The notes under the pieces are model-generated. The model had not been told where the DNA came from. It worked only from the letters and a program-made list of their open reading frames with translations, and made no database searches. From the NCBI GenBank assembly GCA_016714645.1, contig JADKCI010000002.1:248001-312000 (forward strand): 64,000 nucleotides of DNA. Direction: 5' to 3'. The stretch is from Chromatiaceae bacterium. Its GTDB lineage: Bacteria; Pseudomonadota; Gammaproteobacteria; Chromatiales; Chromatiaceae. Within the stretch, counting starts at the first letter, position 1. Each line of letters begins with the position of its first letter. The translations under genes and the position numbers were made by a program. Below are positions 43,762 through 52,898 of this stretch, one piece after another.

Positions 43762-44754
43762 TTACCTCCGGCGCCGGAAAATGCCGGCCAGGATGCGAAT
43801 GAGGCCATGGACGGCGACGCCGGCCAGGGTCAGGCCGAGAAGCCAAACCGCCAGGCGGTCGAGGTGCACATTGCGCGTTGCGCCAATAACATAGGCGTCC
43901 CCAAGCAGGGCGCTGTTAAGGAATCCCAAGTCGTTAGCCTCTGCCTGGGTGTATCGGTACAGACGCGTTCGCAGTTCAGTGTCCTGGGAATGACAGGTCA
44001 CGCAGTCACGTTGGGCCCGTTCCTTGTCCAGGATCTCGTGCGAGAGGGCGAGCTTGCCATGAGTGGAAATGGGCGTGTGGCATTCGACACAACGCACGGC
44101 TTGCCAATGCCGTTGAGTATTGGGCAGGAACTCATGGATGCTGTCGATATCGGGTCGCGTCTTGCCCTCGGTCAGTTTACCGCTGAATTTCGCAAATTCC
44201 TCGTCGGAATCGTGGCAGGCCATGCATCGGGCATTGTCCAGCGATACGGTTTGGCGCGGGTCTCCGACGTTTTGCGCGATCCGGTCGACGTGGGGGTCGT
44301 GACAGGTGTTGCAGTTGAAGTGCTCGGACAGATTGCGGGCATGCACGCTCTTGTCAAATTGAGATTGAACCCGGAAGGCGAGCTGCGCGTGGCATTCAGC
44401 GCACTCCAAGGCCTTGCCACCCTTACCCTCCTGGTGCGGGTACTCTACATAAGCCTTGCCATGGCAGGTTTTGCAGGCCATGCCGGCGTGATCCGACTTC
44501 TGGAACTGGAAGGGGTCCAGCAAGGCCCCCGCGAGCCGTTCCAGGTCCATGCCGCTACGCGGCGGAAATAGCAGGGCTTGCTCGGTGTGGCAGGCGATAC
44601 ATTCCCCGTTCCAGGTGCGCACCATCAGTTGCGTTTCGGGGTCCTTAGGGGGGGCGCCCAAAGGCTCCTCGCTGGTTGCCGGAGAGGCGACCAACCCAGC
44701 AATGACCACAATGGCCGCCTGCGCCATCGTACGAAAAGTTCCAATCCTGTTCAT
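43762..44754 (-). CDS. Membrane-anchored heptahaem cytochrome c
   Basis: A 330-residue periplasmic protein with a signal peptide and seven CXXCH sites: CIACH, CKTCH, CAECH, CNTCH, CMACH, CVECH and CVTCH between residues 50 and 260. A C-terminal helix (LAVWLLGLTLAGVAVHGLIRI) and basic tail anchor it. The spacing resembles DmsE/MtrA-like and NrfB-like electron wires. It sits between the cytochrome b and the chaperone genes, the latter overlapping by 4 bases, so it most likely carries electrons between membrane and catalytic subunit. Confidence 0.85.
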   Translation of the reverse strand: MNRIGTFRTMAQAAIVVIAGLVASPATSEEPLGAPPKDPETQLMVRTWNGECIACHTEQALLFPPRSGMDLERLAGALLDPFQFQKSDHAGMACKTCHGKAYVEYPHQEGKGGKALECAECHAQLAFRVQSQFDKSVHARNLSEHFNCNTCHDPHVDRIAQNVGDPRQTVSLDNARCMACHDSDEEFAKFSGKLTEGKTRPDIDSIHEFLPNTQRHWQAVRCVECHTPISTHGKLALSHEILDKERAQRDCVTCHSQDTELRTRLYRYTQAEANDLGFLNSALLGDAYVIGATRNVHLDRLAVWLLGLTLAGVAVHGLIRILAGIFRRRR

Positions 44755-45455
44755 GCCGCTACCCTCTTAGGCCGACGGTCACTGGAGCCCGTTCGCTGAG
44801 AGGAGACCTTGCTGGTGTCCATGGCGAGGACATCCCCGGCGATTATGGCTCCGGTGACGCGCGCCAGGGCCGCGTACAGGGGTTCACGGGATTGGCGCGC
44901 CAATTCCTGACAGTAATGGGGGACCCACTTCAACAGGTGTGCGCCAAGGAAGTCGCTCTGGCGTTCCCGTGCCCATACCGCCTCGCCAGTTTCTCCGTTG
45001 GCGGTCGCCTCGGCCTCGGCGTTGCACAGGCTCGCCAGGAACCTGAGTTCACTGGCGATGTGATCGCAAGGCCCGCACGGGCTCGTATCCTCGAAACCGG
45101 CCTCGCTATAGGCCGTTGCCACGGCCAGGGTACTATCGCCGAGGATACGGGATTCCCGCCACACGGATTCGTAGGGTGGGGGAGGTGCATAACCCTGACG
45201 TAGGCCCAAAAAGAGGCGGGCGTGTTCGATGGCAAGCCGCTGGCTCAGGTCGTCGAGGTCCGATTCAGCAACCGCCGTCAAGGCCTGGCGCAATTCACCG
45301 CCAATATCTGTCTTGTCCTCCGGGCTGTTGGCAGCGGTGCTGGCCAGTCTTGCCAGGACTGGGCCCGCGATCGGTTGACCAAAGAGCGAGGCGAGAAACC
45401 AGTAGGTCTCGGCGCGCCGCCGTTGCTGTTGGATGGAATTATCCCGTTGCGCCAT
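44751..45455 (-). CDS. TorD-family molybdoenzyme chaperone (second operon)
   Basis: A 234-residue helical protein with TYWFLASLFGQPIAGP near residue 18, IEHARLFLGLRQGYAPPPYES near 70 and LGAHLLKWVPHYCQEL near 170, all TorD landmarks. Expected to fold and protect the Tat-exported catalytic subunit of this operon. It starts 2 bases after the preceding cytochrome gene. Confidence 0.85.
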   Translation of the reverse strand: MAQRDNSIQQQRRRAETYWFLASLFGQPIAGPVLARLASTAANSPEDKTDIGGELRQALTAVAESDLDDLSQRLAIEHARLFLGLRQGYAPPPPYESVWRESRILGDSTLAVATAYSEAGFEDTSPCGPCDHIASELRFLASLCNAEAEATANGETGEAVWARERQSDFLGAHLLKWVPHYCQELARQSREPLYAALARVTGAIIAGDVLAMDTSKVSSQRTGSSDRRPKRVAA

Positions 45456-45457
45456 GG

Positions 45458-45865
45458 TTAGTTACCCGGGAAGGCGTAAAAGGGGGTTGCCAGGGCACCC
45501 TCGCCCCGGTGGCAACCCAGGCAGATACCCCGATCCACCGCGCCGGGATAGGCGGCGATGGGGAACTCCTCGCGACGCAGGAACTGCGCGTCCTTGGGGA
45601 ATACCACCCCGACATGGCAGGAGATGCAGTTATAGGCCATGAAGCGGGCATGGATGCGGTGGAAGCGCCCACCGACCTCCAGGGTGTACTCATCGCCGGG
45701 GGAAATATCGCCCTCACGGATGAGATCGGCGAGGATGCCGGCCCCCAGCGGGGACTTGGCGTAGGGGCCTTCCGCCGTGGTCGTGGTTTGATCGGCGGCC
45801 AGGGCGGTTCCCAGCAAGGTGAGCCCGGCCAGGCCGATGAGGATGGGTCTCAGGGCTGTTTTCAT
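45458..45865 (-). CDS. Small periplasmic dihaem cytochrome c
   Basis: A 135-residue protein with a signal peptide (LAGLTLLGTALAAD) and two haem sites, CISCH near residue 80 and CLGCH near 118. It overlaps the FeS subunit gene by 4 bases. Probably a NapB-like small electron donor or acceptor subunit, not homologous enough to name. Confidence 0.78.
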   Translation of the reverse strand: MKTALRPILIGLAGLTLLGTALAADQTTTTAEGPYAKSPLGAGILADLIREGDISPGDEYTLEVGGRFHRIHARFMAYNCISCHVGVVFPKDAQFLRREEFPIAAYPGAVDRGICLGCHRGEGALATPFYAFPGN

Positions 45866-46551
45866 CGCTTCTCCCCCCCTTCCAGGACGTAATAGACCTG
45901 AGGCGCCGTGCCATATTCACGCTTGAGTTGCGCCGCCCTTTTGTGGCCGATCATCTTGGAGACCTTGGAATCCGGATCATCCAGGTCGCCGAAAAAGCGG
46001 GCATCCACGGGGCACACCAGGTCGCAGGCCGGGGTGTATTGAGGTTCCTGTCCAATGCGGTCGGCCTTGCCATCCGCCAGGGCCTGTTCCAACCGATGCC
46101 AGCAGAAGGTGCATTTTTCGGCAACCTTGGGCTTCTTGCGATGGGTCCAGTGCCGCTCGGCGCCGGGAATAGCCTCCAGGGGCGTCGCCTCCTGGCCCGG
46201 ATAGAGGTTCTCGATGGTGTTAGTGATTTGCGGTACGCCATAGGGGCAGACCGCCGCGCAATAGCCGCAGCCAATGCACTTCTCGTAGTCGATGAGTACC
46301 ACCCCCAGTTCGTTCTTGGAGATGGCAAAGGCCTTGACACCGTCGCAGGCCGTCTTGCATGGCGGGTTTTCGCAGTGCATGCAGTTCATGGTCACGAAGG
46401 TGCGGTAGAGATTGGGGTAGGTCCCCTGCTCGGCTTCGATCATGACGTTCCAGGGGGCACCCGGGGTGAAGTGATTCTCCACCGCGCAGGCAGCCACGCA
46501 GGACCGGCAGCCCATGCAGCGCTTCGTGTCGATCACGCGTACTAGCTTCAT
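45862..46551 (-). CDS. Molybdoenzyme iron-sulfur subunit (second operon)
   Basis: A 229-residue subunit with four cysteine groups: CMGCRSCVAAC, CMHCENPPCKTAC, CIGCGYCAAVC and CTFCWHR...CDLVC. This is the PhsB/PsrB/ArrB pattern for four [4Fe-4S] clusters. ATG at 46551 with GGAAGGAGCGG upstream; a longer frame from 46590 overlaps the catalytic gene. It has no leader and so probably rides with the Tat-exported partner. Confidence 0.87.
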   Translation of the reverse strand: MKLVRVIDTKRCMGCRSCVAACAVENHFTPGAPWNVMIEAEQGTYPNLYRTFVTMNCMHCENPPCKTACDGVKAFAISKNELGVVLIDYEKCIGCGYCAAVCPYGVPQITNTIENLYPGQEATPLEAIPGAERHWTHRKKPKVAEKCTFCWHRLEQALADGKADRIGQEPQYTPACDLVCPVDARFFGDLDDPDSKVSKMIGHKRAAQLKREYGTAPQVYYVLEGGEKR

Positions 46552-46568
46552 GTTTACCGCTCCTTCCC

Positions 46569-49148
46569 TTAGGCGGGATAAATGTTGCACTTGGTATCGT
46601 TATAGGAGTTCATGCCCGAGATCCGGTCGGGATGGAGTTCGAGCACGCTATTAACGTCGATGCCCTTGCGTGCGTAGGCGGGGAAGCCGGGGGAAGACTG
46701 GCCGTAGTGATAGGAGATGCCGAGGGTATCGGGCCTGATGCCCTCCGTAAGTTGCACCCTGCCTTTCACCATGCCGACGCGGGTCTCGATGATCACCTCG
46801 TCACCCTCTTTGATGCCCAGGTCAGTGCCGGCGGCGGTGTTCATGAGGACCCGGTTGTCGTCAATGCCCTTGCCAAGTGCCTGATTTAGGATGGGGTTGG
46901 TATTGTGGCAGGCCATCTGATTGCGATACATGCGCTTAAAGGTGATCAGATAGAAGGGCAGGTCCGCGGCCTCCCGGTGGGGCGTGGGAAAGGCGTGCTC
47001 CTTGGTCGGAATAGGGGAGTAGGCAATGGCGTACTGGTCCAGGTCGATGTTACCGATACCCTTTTCCGAAACCGTCTTGCGCAGTTTTTCGAGGGTGTGG
47101 GTCATTTGGTCGGCGTAGAACTTCATTTTTGGCTTGCCTGGACCCTTGAACTGGGCCTCGACGCCTTTCAGATAGGTATCCGCTGGCTTGACCTTCTTGC
47201 CGATGAAGCCATGCTTCAGGGCCGTCTCGAAGGGTTCACCCTTGGTCTTGTCGGCCCAGATCACCTCCACCGCCTCGCGCGCGCTGTAATCCCGGCCTGG
47301 CTGGAAGACATGTTCCTTGAGTTTCCAGGCGTTGTTGATCTCGGCGATATAGGCGTCGCGCAGGTCCAGGCGTTTGGCGAGTTCCCAGAGAACATCGTAG
47401 GCATCGTGTTGGATGCCATAGACATTGGCCACCGGCTGACGAATGGCCGTGTGCTTGGTGGTCGGCGTCCAGCGCGTCGGCGAGAGGTGCCAGGCTTCGA
47501 GATAGGTAAGGTCCGGTAGCACCATGTCCGCCATCCAGGCCACCTCGCTCATGTGTACCTCGATGACGACGTTGTAGGTCTTCTGGAGGGAGCGGAACTG
47601 GGTGGTGGTGTCCGAGGTGGAGACCGGCCGGTTGGTGGCATAGAAAATTTGCATCTCGGGCTCGTAGGGCAACCCATAGGCGGCGGGGTCCAGCACCGTC
47701 AGCGCCACCTGCTGACAGACGTCGTGGTGACCGTTGGGGAAATAAACGCTCTTGGCCAGGTCCGCCCGCTTAGGCGGGTATTCGCATTTGGCGGTTTCCA
47801 TGTACTCGGGTTTGTCATAGACCTTGCCGAGTACCATGCCGCCCACGGCATCCGGGTTGCCGATCAGCATTTGCAGCATGAGACCGGCGCGCCAGGTCTG
47901 GACCCCGTGCTCCTTGGCCGAGAGCCCCCGCCAGGTATGCACCATGACCGGCCGGTATCTGTGGGTCAAATCGCCCACCTTTGTGGTTTCACCGATGTGC
48001 GCCGCGCGGGCGATATCCGCGGCCAGTTGGCGGATGGTCTCCGCGGAGACCCCCGCTACCTCGGCGGCATAGTCCGGTGTCACTTCCTTCAGACTATCGG
48101 CGAAGACATCGAAGGCGGTGCGCGCCTGTATACCTTTGACTTCGTGGCTGCCGCGCAGTGCCGGGACCACACCTTCGGCAAAGGCCGTTGCCCCCTGGGT
48201 TACGCTGTCCCATACCAGGGGTTCCCCCTTGTCGTTGACCAATATTTTGCCATCATCCCCCACCAGTTGCGGAGCGTTGGTGTAGGTGATGAGGAAATCA
48301 GCGTCGAAGGCCCCGGCCTGAATCAGCAGGCCCGAGAGCGCCAGTAGGATGACGGCATCCTTGCCCGGCCGTACCGGAATCCATTGGTCCGCCTTGGCCG
48401 CGACATGCGAAAACCTGGGTTCGACCGCCACCACTTTCATGCCCCGCTCATGGGCATCGGTGACGGCGTGATCCAGCCAGCGGGCGTACTGCTCGGCCTC
48501 GAAGTAGTTGGAGCCGAAGACCAGGAGGAGGTTACAGCGCTCTACATCGGGAAGAAACCCGTGGTATCCCCAGGTCATGTCGTCCGCCACATGGCGGGCT
48601 GCTTCGCAGGAAGTGGTGCGGTGGATGACATTGGGAGTACCGAAAACCTTGCAAAAGGCCTTGGGGAACTGGTCGCCAATCAGGTATTTACCGTGGCCGT
48701 GCTGCCAGATCAGCTTTGAAGGATTGTCCTTGCGGATCTTGTCCAGCCGCTCCGTCAAGGTTTGGAAGGCTTCCTCCCACGAAATCGGGACCCATTTGGG
48801 GTCCTGATCCATGCCCTTGAGGGGATTGGTGCGCTTGAGTGGCACCTTGACCCGATAGGGGTTGTAGACCGAGAAGACACCGGAAACCCCCTTGGGGCAG
48901 ATACCGTGGTTGTAGTAGTCGCGGCGAGCGGAGTCGGGAAAGATGGAGCGGATGACGCCGCCTTGCTTGTGCACCTCGATGCCGCAGAAATTGACGCACT
49001 GCACGCAGGTGGATTTGAAGATCTCGTCGGGCGAGCGGTTTCCCGCCAGGGCCGAGCCCACTTTCGGGAAGGCAATCAGGCCACCCGTGGCTGAGACATA
49101 ACCAGCCATGGCGCTGATTCCCTTAATGAAATCGCGTCTTGTGATCAT
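46569..49148 (-). CDS. Molybdopterin oxidoreductase catalytic subunit (second operon)
   Basis: An 859-residue Tat-exported bis-MGD enzyme (leader ITRRDFIKGISAMAG). The proximal cluster motif is complete, CVQCVNFCG then CPKG 27 residues on. The Mo ligand is probably Cys in RTTSCEAARH near residue 183. KRTNPLKGMDQDPKWVPISW and WGYHGF recall the ArrA/ArxA and PhsA/PsrA branches, but the GRGWG-type motif expected of ArxA is absent (HTWRGLSAKEHG instead). The anchor is a heptahaem c plus cytochrome b, not NrfD. Substrate could be thiosulfate, another sulfur oxyanion or an arsenic species. Confidence 0.83.
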   Translation of the reverse strand: MITRRDFIKGISAMAGYVSATGGLIAFPKVGSALAGNRSPDEIFKSTCVQCVNFCGIEVHKQGGVIRSIFPDSARRDYYNHGICPKGVSGVFSVYNPYRVKVPLKRTNPLKGMDQDPKWVPISWEEAFQTLTERLDKIRKDNPSKLIWQHGHGKYLIGDQFPKAFCKVFGTPNVIHRTTSCEAARHVADDMTWGYHGFLPDVERCNLLLVFGSNYFEAEQYARWLDHAVTDAHERGMKVVAVEPRFSHVAAKADQWIPVRPGKDAVILLALSGLLIQAGAFDADFLITYTNAPQLVGDDGKILVNDKGEPLVWDSVTQGATAFAEGVVPALRGSHEVKGIQARTAFDVFADSLKEVTPDYAAEVAGVSAETIRQLAADIARAAHIGETTKVGDLTHRYRPVMVHTWRGLSAKEHGVQTWRAGLMLQMLIGNPDAVGGMVLGKVYDKPEYMETAKCEYPPKRADLAKSVYFPNGHHDVCQQVALTVLDPAAYGLPYEPEMQIFYATNRPVSTSDTTTQFRSLQKTYNVVIEVHMSEVAWMADMVLPDLTYLEAWHLSPTRWTPTTKHTAIRQPVANVYGIQHDAYDVLWELAKRLDLRDAYIAEINNAWKLKEHVFQPGRDYSAREAVEVIWADKTKGEPFETALKHGFIGKKVKPADTYLKGVEAQFKGPGKPKMKFYADQMTHTLEKLRKTVSEKGIGNIDLDQYAIAYSPIPTKEHAFPTPHREAADLPFYLITFKRMYRNQMACHNTNPILNQALGKGIDDNRVLMNTAAGTDLGIKEGDEVIIETRVGMVKGRVQLTEGIRPDTLGISYHYGQSSPGFPAYARKGIDVNSVLELHPDRISGMNSYNDTKCNIYPA

Positions 49149-49290
49149 TATAATCCCATGTTTTTAATGGTTGATAGAGGCTGCGGGGAGGGTTTTTGGG
49201 TTTTTCATTCGATCAGGAGGCGGACTCGTTGCCACCCTTTGCTTATCCAACCACAGAATTGATAAATGTCAGCGACAATAAGCCTGTTAC

Positions 49291-49304
49291 TTGATCTCAA
49301 TCAA
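49291..49304. promoter_or_regulatory. FNR/Anr box
   Basis: TTGATCTCAATCAA is a perfect TTGAT-N4-ATCAA site. It lies 143 bases upstream of the second molybdoenzyme operon; a TATCAA -10-like element at about 49258-49263 on the minus strand places it close to the -41 position. It predicts induction without oxygen. The rest of 49149-49340 shows nothing else clear. Confidence 0.7.
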
Positions 49305-49344
49305 TCAGGCCGTTTCCAGGTCGGCTTGACCACAGGATTCTGGG

Positions 49345-49888
49345 TGCGATCCAAATGAGCGCCTGATGGCGCGACTGAAACAGCACCCGCAGTTGCGCGG
49401 CCGGGTCGAGCGCCTGGTTGATCTTGTCGAGGACGCTGGGGATGACCTGCGCCAAGCCAACGAGGCGGAGCGGCGCGTGATCGAAGAGGTGCGCGGGCTC
49501 GGCCGAGAGCTGTTGGGGGACTGGGCGGATAGGCAGGTGGCCAAACGGACGGATGAGATGGAGCGGGCGCCAGGAATCTGGCGCGAGGGTAAAAAACTCG
49601 GCTGGCACAGTACCTTCGGCGACATCGAAGTAGACGAACCGCATTACCGGGAGGGGCGGCGGCGACCGTTTGCACGCAGTGCCCAAGTGCAGCACCGCGG
49701 CGGCTCGTTGCCGTTGCAGCGGGTGGTGACGGACCTGGGGGCGGATCTGCCGTTCGCACCGGCGACAGGGCGGCGTGGATCGCCGATCAGGTCGCCACGC
49801 GCTTCGGCACCCAGGGCCGTTATACGGTGGACTTCTTCCCTGTCGGCGATTATCTCGCCGATGCGACCAAGGGTTGCGCCGGGCTCGC
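49345..49888 (+). pseudogene. ISKra4-family transposase fragment (copy 1)
   Basis: MARLKQHPQLRGRVERLVDL and later ELLGDWADRQVAKRTDEME belong to the N-terminal part of an ISKra4-type transposase. After VVTDLGADLPFA the middle of the gene is missing and the frame is lost (AAWIADQVATRFGTQGRYTVDFF is read in another phase). It then breaks off at the hairpin at 49877. Nearly identical to 52945-53367. Confidence 0.75.
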
Positions 49889-49927
49889 GGGAAGGAGCGC
49901 GTAGCGCGACTGGAGGCGAGCCCGGCG
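49877..49927. repeat. REP-like 12-bp inverted repeat at an IS junction
   Basis: CGCCGGGCTCGC (49877-49888) and GCGAGCCCGGCG (49916-49927) pair perfectly around a 27-base loop that itself holds GGAGCGCGTAGCGCGACT. It lies exactly where the ISKra4 fragment stops and the IS3 orfA begins. Confidence 0.55.
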
Positions 49928-50232
49928 CGGCCGCCATCGTTACGCGCTGGTCGGCGGGGCGGAAGAAAGCGGTGGTGCTGCGGCTGTTGCGCGGCGAGCC
50001 AGTGGATGTCGTTTCGCGGGAGGTCGCGGTGCCGATCTTCAAGCTCGAACGCGGGCGCGGCCGGGCGCTGGCGGGCATCGACGCGGGCCTCAAAGAACGC
50101 GAGAACGACCCGCTGGAAAACGCGCTCGACGAAGCGAAGCGGCGGATCGGAGAACTCGTCATGGAAGTCGAGATTCTGCAGAAGGAAAGGCGGGCGAAAC
50201 GCCCTTTGGTCGGTCGGAGGTCGTCGCGATGA
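49928..50232 (+). CDS. IS3-family orfA (helix-turn-helix), N-terminus unclear
   Basis: The product includes VTRWSAGRKKAVVLRLLRGE, a helix-turn-helix, and the leucine-zipper region (residues DPLENALDEAKRRIGELVMEVEIL) typical of IS3 orfA. No good start codon is seen; the frame runs in from the upstream ISKra4 fragment. It overlaps orfB by 4 bases, the IS3 programmed-frameshift arrangement. Confidence 0.75.
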
Positions 50233-51128
50233 GCCGCGAGACCTCTGAAGGTGTAGGCAAGCCCTACGGCCTGGAACGGGTGTGCCGGGCCCTTGAATTT
50301 CCCCGCTCGACGATCTACGCCCAGCAGGCGCGGGAATCGGCCAACGTGCTTGCTTTGCGCCCGCAGCGCCGGGGACCGAAGCCAAAGATGGCCGATGCCG
50401 ATCTCCTGGTCGCCATCCGTGCCGATCTGGACGCCTCGCCCTTCACCGGCGAGGGTCACCGCAAGGTCTGGGCGCGTCTGCGCATCCTGCGCGCCATCCG
50501 CGTCTCTCGCGCCCGCGTACTGCGCCTGATGCGCGAGAGCAGCCTGCTGTCGCCGCATCGCCGACTCCAGGGCGATCCCAACCTGCACGACGGATCGATT
50601 GGCACCGATCGCCCGAACGACATGTGGGGCACCGATGGTATCCGGATCGAGACGGTCGATGAGGGCTGGGTCTGGGTCTTCTCGGCGGTTGATCATTTCG
50701 ATGCGTGCTGTGTCGGCATCCATGTCGTGAAGACCGGCAACCGCTTTGCGGCCTTGCAGCCCATTGCGCAGGGACTTCAAACCGAATTCGGCGCCACCGG
50801 GGCGGAGGCCGGACGTGGCCTGACGTTGCGCATGGATCACGGGACGCAATATACGGCCGATGACTTCCTCAATCAGATCAGGTTCTGGGGCATTGCGCCG
50901 AGCTTCGCCTTTGTTGCCGAACCACAAACCAACGGTATCGTCGAACGCTTCAACCGCACGCTGAAGGAGCAGACGATTCATGGGCGCGTCTTCCGCAACC
51001 TCGAAGAGGTCAGGAATGCTGTTACCGCGTTCAAAGATCGATACAATCGTCATTGGCGTCTCGAAAAACTGGGCTTCATGTCACCCCTCGAAGCCCGTCA
51101 GGCTTATGCCATACGAAAGGCCGCCTGA
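50229..51128 (+). CDS. IS3-family transposase orfB (DDE)
   Basis: A 299-residue integrase-core protein with HTH_21 region (GEGHRKVWARLRILRAIRVSRARVLRLM) and the catalytic triad in WGTDGIRI, RMDHGTQYTADDF and TNGIVERFNRTLKEQ. The C-terminus WRLEKLGFMSPLEARQAY is usual. It looks intact, so the element may still be active. Normally made as an OrfAB fusion by -1 frameshifting. Confidence 0.87.
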   Translation: MSRETSEGVGKPYGLERVCRALEFPRSTIYAQQARESANVLALRPQRRGPKPKMADADLLVAIRADLDASPFTGEGHRKVWARLRILRAIRVSRARVLRLMRESSLLSPHRRLQGDPNLHDGSIGTDRPNDMWGTDGIRIETVDEGWVWVFSAVDHFDACCVGIHVVKTGNRFAALQPIAQGLQTEFGATGAEAGRGLTLRMDHGTQYTADDFLNQIRFWGIAPSFAFVAEPQTNGIVERFNRTLKEQTIHGRVFRNLEEVRNAVTAFKDRYNRHWRLEKLGFMSPLEARQAYAIRKAA

Positions 51129-51307
51129 GTTGCAAAACCGTGTCCAGAAAATGCGAGCCGGTACATAGATCTGCATACACTTCGCAAGACCACCCGCGGC
51201 CCCAAGCATCCGCCCACCCCGCGCACGCGGTTCCCAGGCTAACTGCATGTCTCGACCGCCCGCTGACTCGCTGGCTACAAGCCAAGGTCAACATGACCTT
51301 ATAAGGG

Positions 51308-52267
51308 TTAGAGTTGGTCTCCTAAGAGTAGGTCGGCCCACGCCTTGGCAACTTTCTGCTGTCCCGACGCACTAAAATGGCAATCGTCATGGCGATCAAA
51401 ATCGCCAAGCAAAGCGTCTGTATTTACGCCGCTTCTGATTCCTTTCTGGGCATTTGGAAGCGCCATTTGGGCGCGTACTATAGGATTATCCGCTGAATGA
51501 AAACGAGTTCCTCCATTGCTTGCTTCCAAGCACTTTGAAGCTACAGAAACAAATACGGGGGCTTGAATTTTATGGTCGCGCAATGAATCAACCATCGATA
51601 TAAATTTCTGATAATACGACTCCTCGCTTGTGCCAATAACATAATTGAACTCTCCTTGGTGCCAGAGAGTATGTGTTACATGATAGTTGTCATGCTGTAG
51701 TTGAACTACGGTACTTATCATAACAGCATTAAGGTCGCCGCCTCGCGACCAACGAGAAATGTCTGAGCCGCTTAAAGTCACCGGGGCCAACACGACTTGG
51801 TCAAAGGCACCAGAAGCGACTAGGAGGTTACCTAGCTGGGTCCAATACTCTCCATTGCTACCACTCGAGCCCAATAGGGGCGATGCGGCGATGAAGCATT
51901 GCCCATCAAAAAAATTGATTACCTTTGCACCATGTGCGGATTGTAACCGCTGCCCTCCGTGATTGCCGGCATTGGACTGCCCGATCAGTAACAATACTGC
52001 AGTGCGATCGGTCTGCTGAGGACACGGAACGGCGGATTTTTTATCATCCGAAACAAGCCGCCCCACTTGGTCGAAAGCAAAACGGCTAGGCGCATTTGGC
52101 GGAGGAGGAATGATGAGCGCCTTGACAGCCTGCAAAGCAGGAAGTGGAAAAATATTGTAACGCTCACTATATACGCCAAACAAATAAGTGATAAGCAAGA
52201 CCGCTACGCCTACAGACAATCTCGTGTATATACCCAACAGATTTCCCCTTTCAGCTTTACAGACCAA
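51308..52267 (-). CDS. SGNH-type esterase, membrane-anchored
   Basis: A 319-residue protein: N-terminal helix (LSVGVAVLLITYLFGVYS), then a sialate-O-acetylesterase-like SGNH domain with block I IGQSNAGNHGG (nucleophile Ser near residue 95), WHQGEFN (near 200) and the catalytic DDCHFSASGQ near 295. It would deacetylate surface sugars, and would be exported or membrane-bound. The base composition is visibly more AT-rich than its neighbours and it sits between IS remnants, so it was probably acquired horizontally. Confidence 0.75.
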   Translation of the reverse strand: MVCKAERGNLLGIYTRLSVGVAVLLITYLFGVYSERYNIFPLPALQAVKALIIPPPPNAPSRFAFDQVGRLVSDDKKSAVPCPQQTDRTAVLLLIGQSNAGNHGGQRLQSAHGAKVINFFDGQCFIAASPLLGSSGSNGEYWTQLGNLLVASGAFDQVVLAPVTLSGSDISRWSRGGDLNAVMISTVVQLQHDNYHVTHTLWHQGEFNYVIGTSEESYYQKFISMVDSLRDHKIQAPVFVSVASKCLEASNGGTRFHSADNPIVRAQMALPNAQKGIRSGVNTDALLGDFDRHDDCHFSASGQQKVAKAWADLLLGDQL

Positions 52268-52361
52268 TGATCTCGAAATTCTCAGTCAGCAGGGTGCGTA
52301 ACCGCTGGGCATGATGGCCAGGATTCGCAATGAGCGGCTGCACCTGCGGGTCTCCTGCGCC

Positions 52362-52644
52362 GACCCCCACCGCCCCTAACAGCGCCTTACCCACGCGGAC
52401 ATCAACGGCCTGCGGCGGGAGTACCTCCCCAAGGGGATAGACTTCTCCGGGCTGTCCCAGCGCTACCTGACCCAGGTCGCCGCCGCGCTGAACACCCGCC
52501 CCAGAAAATGCCTGGGCTTCCTGACACCCGAAGAGGTCATGTCGGCCGAAATCAACCAACTAACCCGTACCGTTGCACTTCAAACTTGGGTAGTGCTCAA
52601 ATGCGCAGGACGTATTTTGCCTAACAGGCTGTTAATAAAGGCCT
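52362..52644 (+). pseudogene. IS30-family transposase C-terminal remnant
   Basis: From 52362 the frame reads DPHRP, stop, QRLTHADINGLRREYLPKG and on to LNTRPRKCLGFLTPEEVM and TVALQT. This is the C-terminal third of an IS30 transposase, with a stop (52377) where the family has tryptophan and with changed residues around the last catalytic glutamate. No N-terminal part is present. Confidence 0.75.
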
Positions 52645-52898
52645 AAGCTCGCCGCCATCCTGCCGATTGTGGCACTACCCCCTCGTACGAACTGACGTCC
52701 GCACTCCTGGCAACGGTAAATTTGCTTGTGGAGTGGGTTAAATCCGTTTTTGACAAGGTGATCAGAGTTGTAAGCGGGGCAGTGCACGTGAGAATGAACC
52801 TAATGCCGAAAATATTATGGTTGCAAACTCTGCTAAGCAACCCTAGTGATAATGGGGTGCGGTCCAAAGTGATGTAGTAGGTTAAAATACAGCGCTAA

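Larger units (their letters stand above)
49928..51180 (+). mobile_element. IS3-family insertion sequence
   Basis: Contains orfA and a full orfB. Exact ends and terminal inverted repeats could not be fixed by eye; the limits are approximate. It is flanked by unrelated sequence on the right, not by the rest of the ISKra4 gene, so it did not simply insert into copy 1. Confidence 0.7.

Noticed and set aside
46569..49148. Naming the second catalytic subunit arrA or phsA
   Set aside because: It has partial resemblance to both branches, but the expected arsenic-site motifs are not clear and the partner set differs from both.
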